From Hondaea fermentalgiana (taxonomy: Eukaryota; Sar; Bigyra; Thraustochytrida; Thraustochytriidae), in assembly GCA_014084085.1 (NCBI GenBank), contig NPFB01000018.1:174007-238006 (forward strand): a DNA stretch of 64,000 nt, given 5' to 3'. This document shows, piece after piece, positions 1 through 8,799 of the stretch. Position 1 is the stretch's first letter, and each line of letters opens with the position of its first letter. A program made the translations under genes and the position numbers. Under the pieces are notes generated by a model, which was given only the letters and a program-made list of their open reading frames with translations, did no database searches and had not been told where the DNA came from.

Positions 1-373
1 CCGGCCAACCACGCTAAATAACCCGCAGCCGAGGCCTGTCTGTCGGCCAATTGTCTCGCCTACGTCTGCTAATCGCACCACGCCAACGCGAGACGGCGAC
101 TACTGAAAACCTCGAAGATGGCTGGCTGTCCTGCCCCGGCTACGGTCGCCGCCGCGTCTCCACTGCTCCCATCGCGTCTCTGTCTGCGCCTGGCCTCCCT
201 CTCTCTCTCTCCCGGGCGTGCGCAGGTGCAGCTGCAGGTGATGCAGGTCCTGTCGTGGCAGCGTGTGGTCATAGCAGCTGCAGCTGCAGCTGCTGCAGCT
301 GCAGCAGCCGCAGCCATGTTTCCACTGCAGTTGGGACTCGGGGGACGAAAACACACTGACCCCTCACGCTTAA

Positions 374-376
<3 letters not shown>

Positions 377-404
<28 letters not shown>
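377..404. repeat. (GA)n microsatellite
   Basis: This is an uninterrupted GA dinucleotide run of about 28 bases. Confidence 0.9.
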
Positions 405-408
<4 letters not shown>

Positions 409-982
409 CAAGAGGAGGAGGCAGAGATGGGAAAAGTGGGTCAGTCCCATGCCGTTTTGCCCGCGCCGCTGCCGCCAACAAGGAAAGACGGCATCCACTG
501 CCACGAGTTTCGTTTGCAGCAGCAGCGGCCTTGGGTGCGCTGCTCGCTTCCTAGCTCTCTCTCGCGTTCCGAAGTTTACCGAGGCAAGACGAGGCAAGAC
601 GAGGCGAGGAAGCTGCGCGTTTCAAGCATCTTGTTCCGCCGCCAGGAGCCGCCGCGCTGTGCCGACCTTCCTTCCCCTCTCCTGGTGCAGCGATCGCGCG
701 GTGCGGAGGGAAGCAGCGCCAGCGAGGCCGCAAGAGGAAACGAGAGAGAGAGAGCGAGAGAGAGGCGCAGCGCCAACTGACAAGTAAAAGGATGAGAGCG
801 AGAGAGCCACCGCGGCCACTGCCACTGGGTGGTGGTGGTGTGGCCAGCGGGCTTCCGGAAGCCTGGTCCCGCCTTGAGTCCCCTGGCCCGCTGTTCGGAC
901 CCGCCTCGTCAGCCCGGCCTAGTCAGCTCGCGTCCTCGGCACGCAGGCGCACGCACGCAGCCAAGGCAGGCAAGGCCGGCCA

Positions 983-1085
983 GGTCGAGCCAAGCCAAAG
1001 GTCGAGCCAAGCCAAAGGTCGAGCCAAGCCAAAGGTCGAGCCAAGCCAAGCCAGGCCAAGCCAAGCCAAGCCAAGCCAAGCCAGA
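983..1085. repeat. 17-bp tandem repeat grading into (CCAAG)n
   Basis: A 17-bp unit beginning GGTCGAGCCAAGCC occurs three times in a row (983-999, 1000-1016, 1017-1033) with a partial fourth copy, then decays into (CCAAG)n. The same pentamer, in reverse complement, recurs near 28,060-28,080 and 30,525-30,555. Confidence 0.9.
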
Positions 1086-2808
1086 CAGGCCAAGCCGTCG
1101 CAGGCCGCGTTGCGAGAGCGAGCAAGAGAAGACGATCTCGTGCGGAGGACATGTGGAGAGAGCATGGGACTGATGCGAGTGACAGAGAGCATGCCATGAC
1201 ATGACCGAAGGCGCGACTGGCAGCTGCGCTGCGCTGCCACGCGCCGCGCCGAAGCAGGGCGGAGAGGAACTGGAGGGCTGCGAGGAGGCGCCACGGGTGG
1301 CTCGCGCGGGCCCGTTCGGAGCGACCGGCCGCTCGCGTCCGGCCTGCGGGCGTCGCCTGCCGCGCGTTCGCGCCTCTCCGTCTCACGGTCAATTTGCGGA
1401 GGGCTTGCTTGGTTGCTTGCTTCCTGACCCGCGCGGCACGGAGACGAACGGTCGAAGGGACGCGGTGGCTGTAATGGCAGCCGCGGCAGCGGCAGGCAGG
1501 CAGGCAGAGACTCGGCGGGACGGGTTTTTGAAATTCGTTCATAATCTGGCCGTCGCGGCGGAGCGGCGAGTTCCCTTCCGAGCCATGGCGGGGCGCGCCC
1601 TCCCCGGCGCGAGCCAGTCAGGCAGATGCCAGCCACAGCCACCAGCCAGTGGCCGCTTCGCCGTATCGCTCGCACGCGTTCAGAGTCTTGGGGCCACTGA
1701 GCAAGGCCACCGCCGCGAGGCGAGTTCGTTCGTCTTCCTTTCTCTCGGTCGGGAAAGGAGGCGAGGCGCGGAAGCGACCGACCCGCTACCGTGCGGGTGG
1801 CCGCTGCGACTGGTCATGGCCGCCCGCCCGGCCGCGCGCCTGCCCGCCGCGTGCCTCCGCTGACCGACGCGGCCCTGGCGTCGCGGCGCGGCCGCCGAGG
1901 CGAGGCAATCGATCTTGCAGTGGCCGCTGAGGAGCAGGAGCGCGAAGAGCTGGATGGCAGAATTCCAATACCAATTCAAATTCAAATTCAAATTCGAATC
2001 CAAAACCAAAACCAAAACCTGCAACGCCGCGGCTCGAACCCCGCGCGCCCGCTTGCTCGCTCTGTCGCGCGCTGTTGCTCGCACCGCTTGCGCGCACGCT
2101 CGCACGCTCGCACGCCCGGACGCACGCACGCGCAGGGCAACGCCGGAGCCCACTTTTGAGGCGGAGCGCCGCGTCCAGGCCTCGCAACAGGTCGGGCCCA
2201 GCTGCCAAGCCACCACTGCCGGGCGAGCGGAACCCACTGCGGCAGCCAGCGCCAGCCTAGCGCGAGGGACAGACACGGAGCGGAGCGGAGCAAAGGCATC
2301 GCGGAGCAACGGAGAGCGTCACGGCGCCATTGCTTTGATCTTGCATTTATTATAGCTGTAGGTTGGCCGAGCCGACGCACGCAGTGCAACAGCCAGCTGC
2401 AGACGCGGACGAACGAGCGCGCCACGCGAACAGCCAGCCAGGGCTAACTTTTATTCGACAGACGAGGAGACAGACCAAACAGGACAGACGAGCATTGATT
2501 CATCCATCCATCCATCCATCTGTTCGTCGGCCGGCGCCAAGCAAAAGCAAAAGCAAAAGCAAAAGCAGGAGCAAAGCAAAGCAAGTTGCGACGCTGACGC
2601 ACGCTCCCTCGCATCGCACCGCACGCACGCACGCACGCACGCTCTCTGGCTACTTTTTCCGCACTGCCGCAGAGACAGAGTGGGAGAGAGTGAGAGAGAG
2701 AACGCAGAGAGGAAGACAGGGGAAACAGGAAGGAAGAAAGGAAGAAAGGAAGGAGCGACGCGCAGCAGACAAGCCCGGCCAGCGACCACCGAGACCAGCA
2801 GAACTGGA

Positions 2809-5328
2809 ATGCGAACAGCTGCGGCGAGGAAGACTGCGAGCAACAGCAGCAAGAAGATGATGATGGTGTCGGCGATGCTGGCCACCGCGGCCATGACGCT
2901 GATGCTGGCCACCGCCGCGCGGGCCGAGCCTATCCTGTACGCGCCCAGCGCCTCGGTGGAAATCGAGTACACGACGCTCTTCAGAGACGAGGCCTTTGCC
3001 GTCACGGCCGCGCTCGAATGGAGCGAACTCGACGCAGAGTATGCCCAGGGCGACGCGCTCTACTGGCGCCTCTTTGTGGACGGACAAGAGTACAGTACGG
3101 GCTCCGAGGCACTCAACGAATCGCGGATCCTCCCCGACAGTATCGACATGGGTGACGTCACTGTGGATCACACGGGACTCGTTACCGTGAGCGCCGACCT
3201 CTCGCTGGACAGCACCTTTGCCGACGCAGACGTGACCACCAGCGGCGACGCCTCGGCCCAGGCCATTAACGCCGGCGCGTCGATCGTCCCGCTCATCGTT
3301 GTGCTCTTTGTCGCCGTCACTCTGCAAAAGGTGGAGATCGCCCTCGTCCTGGGCATCTTTGTGGGCGCCTGCATGGTGGCCGGAGAGTTGCGCCAAGGCT
3401 TTATCGACACCTTTCAAACCTACCTGCTCGAGGCCGTCGCAGACAGCAGCCACCAGTTTGTCATTCTCTTTTCGCTCTTCCTCTCGGGCCTTGTGGCCAT
3501 GATGCAGCGCACTGGCGGCATGGACGGTCTCTCCGCCACCATTGTCAAGTTCGCACGCAATGCGCGCTGGGCGCAGGTCATCGCCATGGCCAGTGGCATC
3601 CTCATTTTCTTTGACGACTACACCAACACGCTCGTGATCGGCAACACAATGCGCCCTATTCTCGACAACTTTGTCAGCCGCGAGAAGACGGCATGGATTA
3701 CTGACGCCACCAGCGCCCCGATTGCCAGCATCTCGCCCATCTCCAGCTGGGTCGGCTTTGAGGTCTCGCTGATCCAGACGGAGCTGGACCGTATCACAGA
3801 GAGCAACGGCGGTACGAGCCCCGAAGGCCTCCCCTCCAGTGCCTATGCCATCTTTCTCGAGACCATTGCATACCGGTACTATCCGATCTACCTCATTGTC
3901 TTTCAGCTCAGTCTGGCGCTCATGCAGCGCGACTTTGGCCCCATGCTCGTCGCGGAGCGCAAAGTCTTCATTTCGGGTCGCACCGATGGCGGCGAAGGCG
4001 CCTTTGACGGCGCCGCCGGCCTCACAAATGATATCCAGCCGAAGAAGGGTGTCCCCCGCTACGCATACAACATGCTCTTGCCCATTGCTGTTCTGGTCCT
4101 CCTCGTGTTTTGGGTATTGGTCACCACGGGCCGCAGCGCCTCGGATGCGGACGCTGATTTCCTCACTGTGATTCAGAACTCGGACTCGTATTCGGCGCTC
4201 CTCATTGGTACGGTGGGAGCCGCAGTGTGTGCCATGGTCTTGTACATGTTGCAGTTCGTCAAGAATGGCCACCTGGCAATCCCGACGCCCCGTGGCCTGT
4301 GGGAGCTCGTGCGCCCGTGCAAGTCTAAAAAGGAGACGACGACCTCCTCCTCCTCGTCTTCGTCCAAGGGCCCCGAGGCGACCGAACAGGCTGTCGACGA
4401 CAAGGTCGCTGCCGGCAAGACCCTCTCGGAGGAGGACACTCGCGGCGCTGCCAGCAGCAACGGTGCCGAATCGGCTGACGGTGACGCAACGATGAATGAC
4501 GACATTGCACGCCCGCTCCTGTCGCCGGTGGAGAGCTTTGAGTACTTTTTGATGGGACTTACCACGCTCTTTCCGGCCGTAATTGTCCTCGTCCTCGCGT
4601 GGACCATGGGATCAATCATGACGACCGTCGGGTGCGATCGTCTGTTTTCGCGGGCCATCACCAGCGGCCTCAACGTGGATTACCTTCCCACTATTACCTT
4701 TATTATCTCGGCATTTATGGCTATTGCCACGGGCTCGAGCTGGTCCGTCATGACCATTGTCTTTCCGCTCGTGACGCAGCCTGCTTGGATTGCCAGCGAC
4801 GGCGACCTCAACATCTTTTACGGCACAATTGCTGCTGTTCTGGCCGGTTCGGTGCTTGGTGATCACTGCTCGCCCATTAGCGACACGACCGTGCTCAGCT
4901 GTTTGGCCAGCCGTTGCGACCTCCAGCGCCATGTGCGTACCCAGGCCCCGTACGCGCTCACTGTGGGCGTCGTTAGCATCATTGTCGGCACTATCCCCGT
5001 GGGTGTGGGTTCGTACTCGACGGGTGCTGCGATGGGTGTCGGAATTGTCGTCACCATTGTCCTGTGCTTTATTATGAGCGCCCCCACGCGTGGCGCGAGC
5101 GGTCGTCTTGATCCTTTTCTCGAACTTTACCTGCTCATCACAAAGGATGCCAAACTTCGCGAGCTCAAGGAAGCGACTCGTCGCGCCGCCTCGGAGGACC
5201 AGTCCACTTCGGCCGGGTCTGACGCACATCTCTACGAGGGCAACGACGAGGTCGAAGACGCTGACGCTGACGCATCTGCGAGCAGTAACAGCAACAATGA
5301 CGGCAACAAGGCCATTGCTTCTGTGTAA
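2809..5328 (+). CDS. NhaC-family Na+/H+ antiporter with signal peptide
   Basis: Membrane antiporter expected to exchange Na+ for H+ across a cell or organelle membrane. From the ATG at 2809 the protein is 839 aa. Residues 17-40 form a hydrophobic signal sequence (MMMVSAMLATAAMTLM) ending in ARA-EP. A roughly 120-residue polar, beta-rich segment follows, and then the transporter core with many membrane helices. The NhaC signature is seen in two halves: FFDDYTNT with GNTMRPI near residues 250-275, and LGDHCSPISDTTVLS near 684. A Ser/Glu-rich loop (about 505-560) separates the halves, and the C-terminus is acidic. An in-frame ATG at 2680 would add 43 charged residues, but it lies in repeat-derived sequence, so 2809 is preferred. 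Family assignment is firm; ion specificity is inferred. Confidence 0.9.
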   Translation: MRTAAARKTASNSSKKMMMVSAMLATAAMTLMLATAARAEPILYAPSASVEIEYTTLFRDEAFAVTAALEWSELDAEYAQGDALYWRLFVDGQEYSTGSEALNESRILPDSIDMGDVTVDHTGLVTVSADLSLDSTFADADVTTSGDASAQAINAGASIVPLIVVLFVAVTLQKVEIALVLGIFVGACMVAGELRQGFIDTFQTYLLEAVADSSHQFVILFSLFLSGLVAMMQRTGGMDGLSATIVKFARNARWAQVIAMASGILIFFDDYTNTLVIGNTMRPILDNFVSREKTAWITDATSAPIASISPISSWVGFEVSLIQTELDRITESNGGTSPEGLPSSAYAIFLETIAYRYYPIYLIVFQLSLALMQRDFGPMLVAERKVFISGRTDGGEGAFDGAAGLTNDIQPKKGVPRYAYNMLLPIAVLVLLVFWVLVTTGRSASDADADFLTVIQNSDSYSALLIGTVGAAVCAMVLYMLQFVKNGHLAIPTPRGLWELVRPCKSKKETTTSSSSSSSKGPEATEQAVDDKVAAGKTLSEEDTRGAASSNGAESADGDATMNDDIARPLLSPVESFEYFLMGLTTLFPAVIVLVLAWTMGSIMTTVGCDRLFSRAITSGLNVDYLPTITFIISAFMAIATGSSWSVMTIVFPLVTQPAWIASDGDLNIFYGTIAAVLAGSVLGDHCSPISDTTVLSCLASRCDLQRHVRTQAPYALTVGVVSIIVGTIPVGVGSYSTGAAMGVGIVVTIVLCFIMSAPTRGASGRLDPFLELYLLITKDAKLRELKEATRRAASEDQSTSAGSDAHLYEGNDEVEDADADASASSNSNNDGNKAIASV

Positions 5329-5797
5329 AACATGAGACGTTTGTCACTGTATCGCTTGCGTGTAATGATCAATTTTCGTTCTTTTCGTCTAAGCTTGTTC
5401 TGAACTTGAAATGAGGTAAGACGTGCAGGATAAAAAGAAAAGGTGAACAAGCATGATCTTTCTCCCGGAGATTGCAAAGGGACTGGTCGCGTTTCTGTCA
5501 CAAGCTCTCCCCCCTCCCCCTGTTTTTTGTGTGTTGTCAACTTGGCCGGGAGCATGGGACATGAAGCTTTTTCCCGAACCGGTGCACTTGGGGGCGAGAG
5601 AGCGAATCTCTCTGTTTTTCTAATGCTGCACACGCGAGATCCAGCGCAATCTCGCTCGTTCGTTTTCGAGAAAGGAAAGTGAGCTTTTGCGCTGGTCTGG
5701 CTGGATTTTTGGTGGCCACAATGATGAAAAGATTTGAATTATCTCAAAGATCTCGATCAAAGTTTCTCACCCGTCCTCCAATTTATTAGACGAATTT

Positions 5798-5816
5798 GGG
5801 GGGGGGGGGGGGGGGG
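5798..5816 (+). repeat. Poly-G tract (19 G)
   Basis: An uninterrupted run of 19 G is followed by CGGGCG. Such runs may form quadruplexes and are prone to sequencing error, so the length is uncertain. Confidence 0.9.
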
Positions 5817-5914
5817 CGGGCGAAATAGTTGACTTGGGAGCTGGCGATAGGCGACTTGCGGCGCGGCGATAGCGCACTTGCGGGCGGCCTGCGGGGAATC
5901 AAGCGGCACGCGAG

Positions 5915-5960
5915 CGATGGATCGATGGATCGAAAAGTCGATGGACTGATCGATCCATCG
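5915..5960. repeat. 12-bp perfect inverted repeat
   Basis: CGATGGATCGAT at 5915-5926 pairs with ATCGATCCATCG at 5949-5960 across a 22-nt spacer. It could fold as a hairpin or bind a dimeric protein. It lies about 210 bp upstream of the next ORF. Confidence 0.8.
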
Positions 5961-6005
5961 TCGCACTGCGCACGCGCGGCCTCGAGCGAGCAGGCCTGGC
6001 GCTCG

Positions 6006-6049
6006 CCAGCAGACCGGACTCGCGACGCCAGCAGACCGGACTCGCGACG
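6006..6049. repeat. 22-bp tandem duplication
   Basis: Two identical 22-bp copies beginning CCAGCAGACCGGACTC lie head to tail. Confidence 0.9.
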
Positions 6050-6171
6050 CCAGGCCGCGCTGTGCCGGCCGCGCAGCGCCCGCGCGCGGACGTTCGTCCG
6101 GGCGCGCGACCGGGCCGGGGGGCCTTCGCAGAGGCGTCCGGGTCGAAGTCGATCCTGGTCGACCTCGTATC

Positions 6172-7629
6172 GTGGGAGGGAGGGAGACGGACCTCGAGCT
6201 CGAGCTCGAGCGCGTCGCGGAGGACGCGCACAGCGACGGGCACGGCGAGGGGCGCGGAGCCGAAGAGCCTCCGCGGCAGGCGCGGACACGGAGGAAGCGG
6301 GCCCGCGGGGCGGAGAATGCCATGCAGGCTTCGAGAAGCCTCGAGACTGGCGGCGACGAGGGTAGCAGCAGCAGGACTAGCAGCAGGAGCAGCGCGACGA
6401 GCGCCTTTGGCACGGCGGCGTCAAGCAGGAGCCGCAGCTCGAGCAAGGGTGCAAGGGCTGCCGGCGAGCTCATGATCAACGTAGGCCTTGACGAGGACGA
6501 CCTCGAGGGAAGTCTGCCGTCGCGCAAAGCGAAGAGCTCGAGTCGCGCAAAGCTCAGCAAGTCCAAGCGGGAAAGCAGGTCCAGCGGCAGCCTGACCAGG
6601 ACGGGGAGCGGGAGCGGGAGCGGGCGAATTCGGAGACGAGCAGGCCGCGACCGACGGAAGCGAGGTCCTGCCTCGGTGGGTCTAGCTGCCCTGGTTCTCA
6701 TCGAGACATTGCGGCTAGCCGTCGTGGCGATCGTGGCCATCGCCAAGGGTAAAAAGGCCCGCGGGGCGGCGTGGGCAGATCTCCGCAATTGGGTTTACGA
6801 TGGAGCATCTTCAGCTCGCGCAGATCCCAAACATGCGATCAAAATGCTAGTCTACACCATTGCCATCCTCGGTGTGTTTGTGCTTGGTCTGCAACTCATG
6901 GGGTTCGATGTTGGGGGTGGGCTGGTCCCCTTTGGACGCGGTGCAGGCCCAGAAGGAGAACTGGTGACGCTGGGGACCGTAGAAGGCGCATCATCCCCCA
7001 GTAATGGCGCGGGTGCCAATGACGGTTCCGATGCGGACTTTGAAGACCCAGCTATTGTCGATCCTAGCGGCGGGCAAACTGTAGAAAAGAAAAAGCTTTC
7101 CAAGAAGGAGGAGGTTGCCTTTGCGTGCAAAGAGGTCGAATGCGTCGAAAGGTGTGTCCGCAAGTCAACGAAGAAGTGTCTTCAGAGCGAGGGATGTATC
7201 AAACAACGCGTTTATGCGTGCAAAAAAAAGTGTCGCAAGTCCCGCTGTGAGAGCCGCTGCAAAGTAGAACCTGCAACGGGGTATGTCGAACGTGAGATGA
7301 AGACAGACAAGTGCAAGGAGGATTGCTCGATGAATAACAAGTGTATCGAGAAATGCGAACGCGAGGGCAAGCCTTGCAAGGCCCGCTGTGGCGAGCGTCG
7401 CAAGAAGTTCACCTGCGATCGGCAGGCCGAGATTCCATGGCCGAATGCCCAAGCTGCTGTTAGCGCGGCCGAGATTCCTGATGACGAAGATGCCGACGAT
7501 GCTGGTCTCGACGAGGACGACGACGCAGGAAGCGCAGGCTTCGCGGCTGACGATGCAACGGGTGCCGGAGGTGGAGACGAAAGTGCAGGCGGCGGCGGCG
7601 GCGATGATGACGACGACGATGAAATATGA
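6172..7629 (+). CDS. Membrane protein with Cys/Lys-rich domain
   Basis: I do not recognise this family. The longest frame gives 485 aa. Residues 1-165 are Ser/Arg/Glu-rich and probably disordered. Hydrophobic segments at about 169-193 (LAALVLIETLRLAVVAIVA) and 225-246 (MLVYTIAILGVFVLG) look like membrane helices. Residues 320-418 hold 16 cysteines spaced mostly three to five apart among many Lys and Arg (for example CKEVECVERC, CKKKCRKSRCESRC), suggesting a disulfide-rich or metal-binding domain. The tail is rich in Asp, Glu and Gly and ends in a run of Asp. The start is uncertain; ATGs at 6322 (MQASRS) and 6472 (MINVGLDED) are alternatives. Coding status is supported by length and by the loss of microsatellite character after 6,470. 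Confidence 0.7.
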   Translation: MGGRETDLELELERVAEDAHSDGHGEGRGAEEPPRQARTRRKRARGAENAMQASRSLETGGDEGSSSRTSSRSSATSAFGTAASSRSRSSSKGARAAGELMINVGLDEDDLEGSLPSRKAKSSSRAKLSKSKRESRSSGSLTRTGSGSGSGRIRRRAGRDRRKRGPASVGLAALVLIETLRLAVVAIVAIAKGKKARGAAWADLRNWVYDGASSARADPKHAIKMLVYTIAILGVFVLGLQLMGFDVGGGLVPFGRGAGPEGELVTLGTVEGASSPSNGAGANDGSDADFEDPAIVDPSGGQTVEKKKLSKKEEVAFACKEVECVERCVRKSTKKCLQSEGCIKQRVYACKKKCRKSRCESRCKVEPATGYVEREMKTDKCKEDCSMNNKCIEKCEREGKPCKARCGERRKKFTCDRQAEIPWPNAQAAVSAAEIPDDEDADDAGLDEDDDAGSAGFAADDATGAGGGDESAGGGGGDDDDDDEI

Positions 7630-7811
7630 AAAGGAAGGAAGAAAGGAAGAAAACGTTCACTCCATGATGAATCATGTTTATTTTGCTCAATCTAGGTGTG
7701 TTCCTTGACGATTTCTACGCAAGCCGAAAACACATGTTGTTTGCTTGTTTTTCTGTTTGGCGCTGTCTATCTGTCTCTTTGTCTGTCTGTTTATTTGGCC
7801 ATCAGCCAGCG

Positions 7812-8333
7812 TCATCGCTTCCTTGCACCTTGCATGGAAAGACGTGATTCCTGGATTGCTTCGTACCGACCTGTCTGGTATCCCGCATAGTACCAGCTCA
7901 TGAGCAAGGCAGCCAACTCAGGGTCGTCGCTGGGTGGCACAAGACCCATGGACGCTGGTGCTGGTGGCGCAGAGTGCGTCGTGTCTGGACCTTTGGTTTG
8001 TCTTTTCGTAGCCTTGGGTTTTTCAACGAAGCTACTGTCGCTGGCGACATCGTGAGCTCTGTTCTGCTTCTGACTCTCTTTGCCGTCTGCACTATCGCTA
8101 CCCCCGTTCCCTTCGTCCTCGTCGTTGTGGTCGTGCTCGTCCCCGCGCTCGTCGTGGTCACGGCCATGGCGCTCGTCGCTGATCGAGACCCATGGACCCG
8201 GCTGCGGCGCTGCGGCACCTGTCGCAGGCGTCTGTGCGCGCGTCTCGGGCGCCGCGGGGTCAGAGTCAAAGGCGTCCACCGCACGCTGAAAGGCGCCGAC
8301 GATGGCAGAGTCGTCCCAATCCTCGCCGTTCAT
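7812..8333 (-). CDS. SMN: SMN-like protein lacking a Tudor domain
   Basis: Probable survival motor neuron homologue, the oligomeric core of the complex that loads Sm proteins onto snRNAs. From the ATG at 8333 the protein is 173 aa. The first residues, MNGEDWDDSAIVGAFQRAV, match the Gemin2-binding helix of SMN (WDDTAL-type motif). Residues about 135-160, LLMSWYYAGYQTGRY, match the C-terminal YG box, with the W-Y-x-x-G-Y-x-T-G-x-Y pattern used for self-association. Between them is an acidic, His/Asp-rich, disordered linker. No Tudor domain is visible; fission-yeast Smn1 also keeps only the two end motifs. An in-frame ATG at 8462 would add 43 residues, which is possible because animal SMN also has residues before the Gemin2-binding helix. 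Confidence 0.85.
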   Translation of the reverse strand: MNGEDWDDSAIVGAFQRAVDAFDSDPAAPETRAQTPATGAAAPQPGPWVSISDERHGRDHDERGDEHDHNDEDEGNGGSDSADGKESQKQNRAHDVASDSSFVEKPKATKRQTKGPDTTHSAPPAPASMGLVPPSDDPELAALLMSWYYAGYQTGRYEAIQESRLSMQGARKR

Positions 8334-8799
8334 CCTTGTCGTCGAGGTTTCAACTTTACGCCTAGCTCCTTCAATGTCGCCCAATGGCGCCCGGGACTCA
8401 CAGTCAGCTGCCCGTTTCTTGCTAGCATGGGCATGTCGGGAATGTCGAAAAAATTGCAACATCTTCTTCTACAAAGTTAGAGGAATACACAAGCACTCCC
8501 AACTGTAAACCAACTTGAAATCGAGAGTGAGGTTCTGTTCGATCGCATGGGCTCGGAATGGATCCAACGAAAAATAACTTGACGCAAAGGACACGCGAGT
8601 GTTCTAGAAGTTGCCCTGCTCGCGTTTGCGAGGTGTCTCGGCCTGTCGACGCTTGTCAAAATGCGATGGCGACAGCAGCTTATTCATCAGTAGTTGAAAA
8701 TCCTTGTTTTCTCATGTTCTTGTCATGGTCTAGTCATGGTCACCAGGAGTAGGGCGTTCGTTATACACGGCCAGTGAGCGTCATACAATTTTGTTCACT
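8334..8799. other. Intergenic region upstream of SMN-like gene
   Basis: 466 bases lie between the 3' end of the C-CAP/TPR gene and the start of the SMN-like gene, both on the minus strand. No further gene or motif was recognised; the first 129 bases may be coding if the longer SMN start is used. Confidence 0.5.

Larger units (their letters stand above)
1..2808. other. Intergenic, low-complexity 5' region
   Basis: No convincing gene was found. Short ORFs exist in every frame, but they translate into poly-Ala, poly-Arg/Glu or Ala-Lys-Pro repeats derived from microsatellites, and none carries a recognisable domain. The stretch contains CTGCAG-rich DNA near 280-310, a GA run near 377-404, a 17-bp tandem repeat near 983-1085, AATTC/AAACC-type repeats near 1965-2020, CATC near 2503-2520 and AAAGC near 2537-2580. 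The last 300 bases are probably promoter and leader of the antiporter gene that follows. Confidence 0.6.
5329..6171. other. Intergenic region
   Basis: No gene was found. It holds a 19-G homopolymer at 5798-5816, a perfect 12-bp inverted repeat (5915-5926 with 5949-5960), a 22-bp tandem duplication at 6006-6049, and two ACTTGCG motifs (5854-5860, 5875-5882). The right part is probably promoter for the membrane protein that follows. Confidence 0.6.

Noticed and set aside
118..780. 220-codon plus-strand ORF near the left edge
   Set aside because: The translation is poly-Ala and Arg/Glu repeats from CTGCAG and GA microsatellites, with no domain.
923..1675. 250-codon minus-strand ORF
   Set aside because: It covers the 17-bp tandem repeat and encodes GLAWLGLAWL-like repeats; an artefact of repeat DNA.
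2650..4272. 540-codon minus-strand ORF opposite the antiporter
   Set aside because: It is antisense to a well-supported NhaC gene and has no domain; it is a GC-driven shadow frame.
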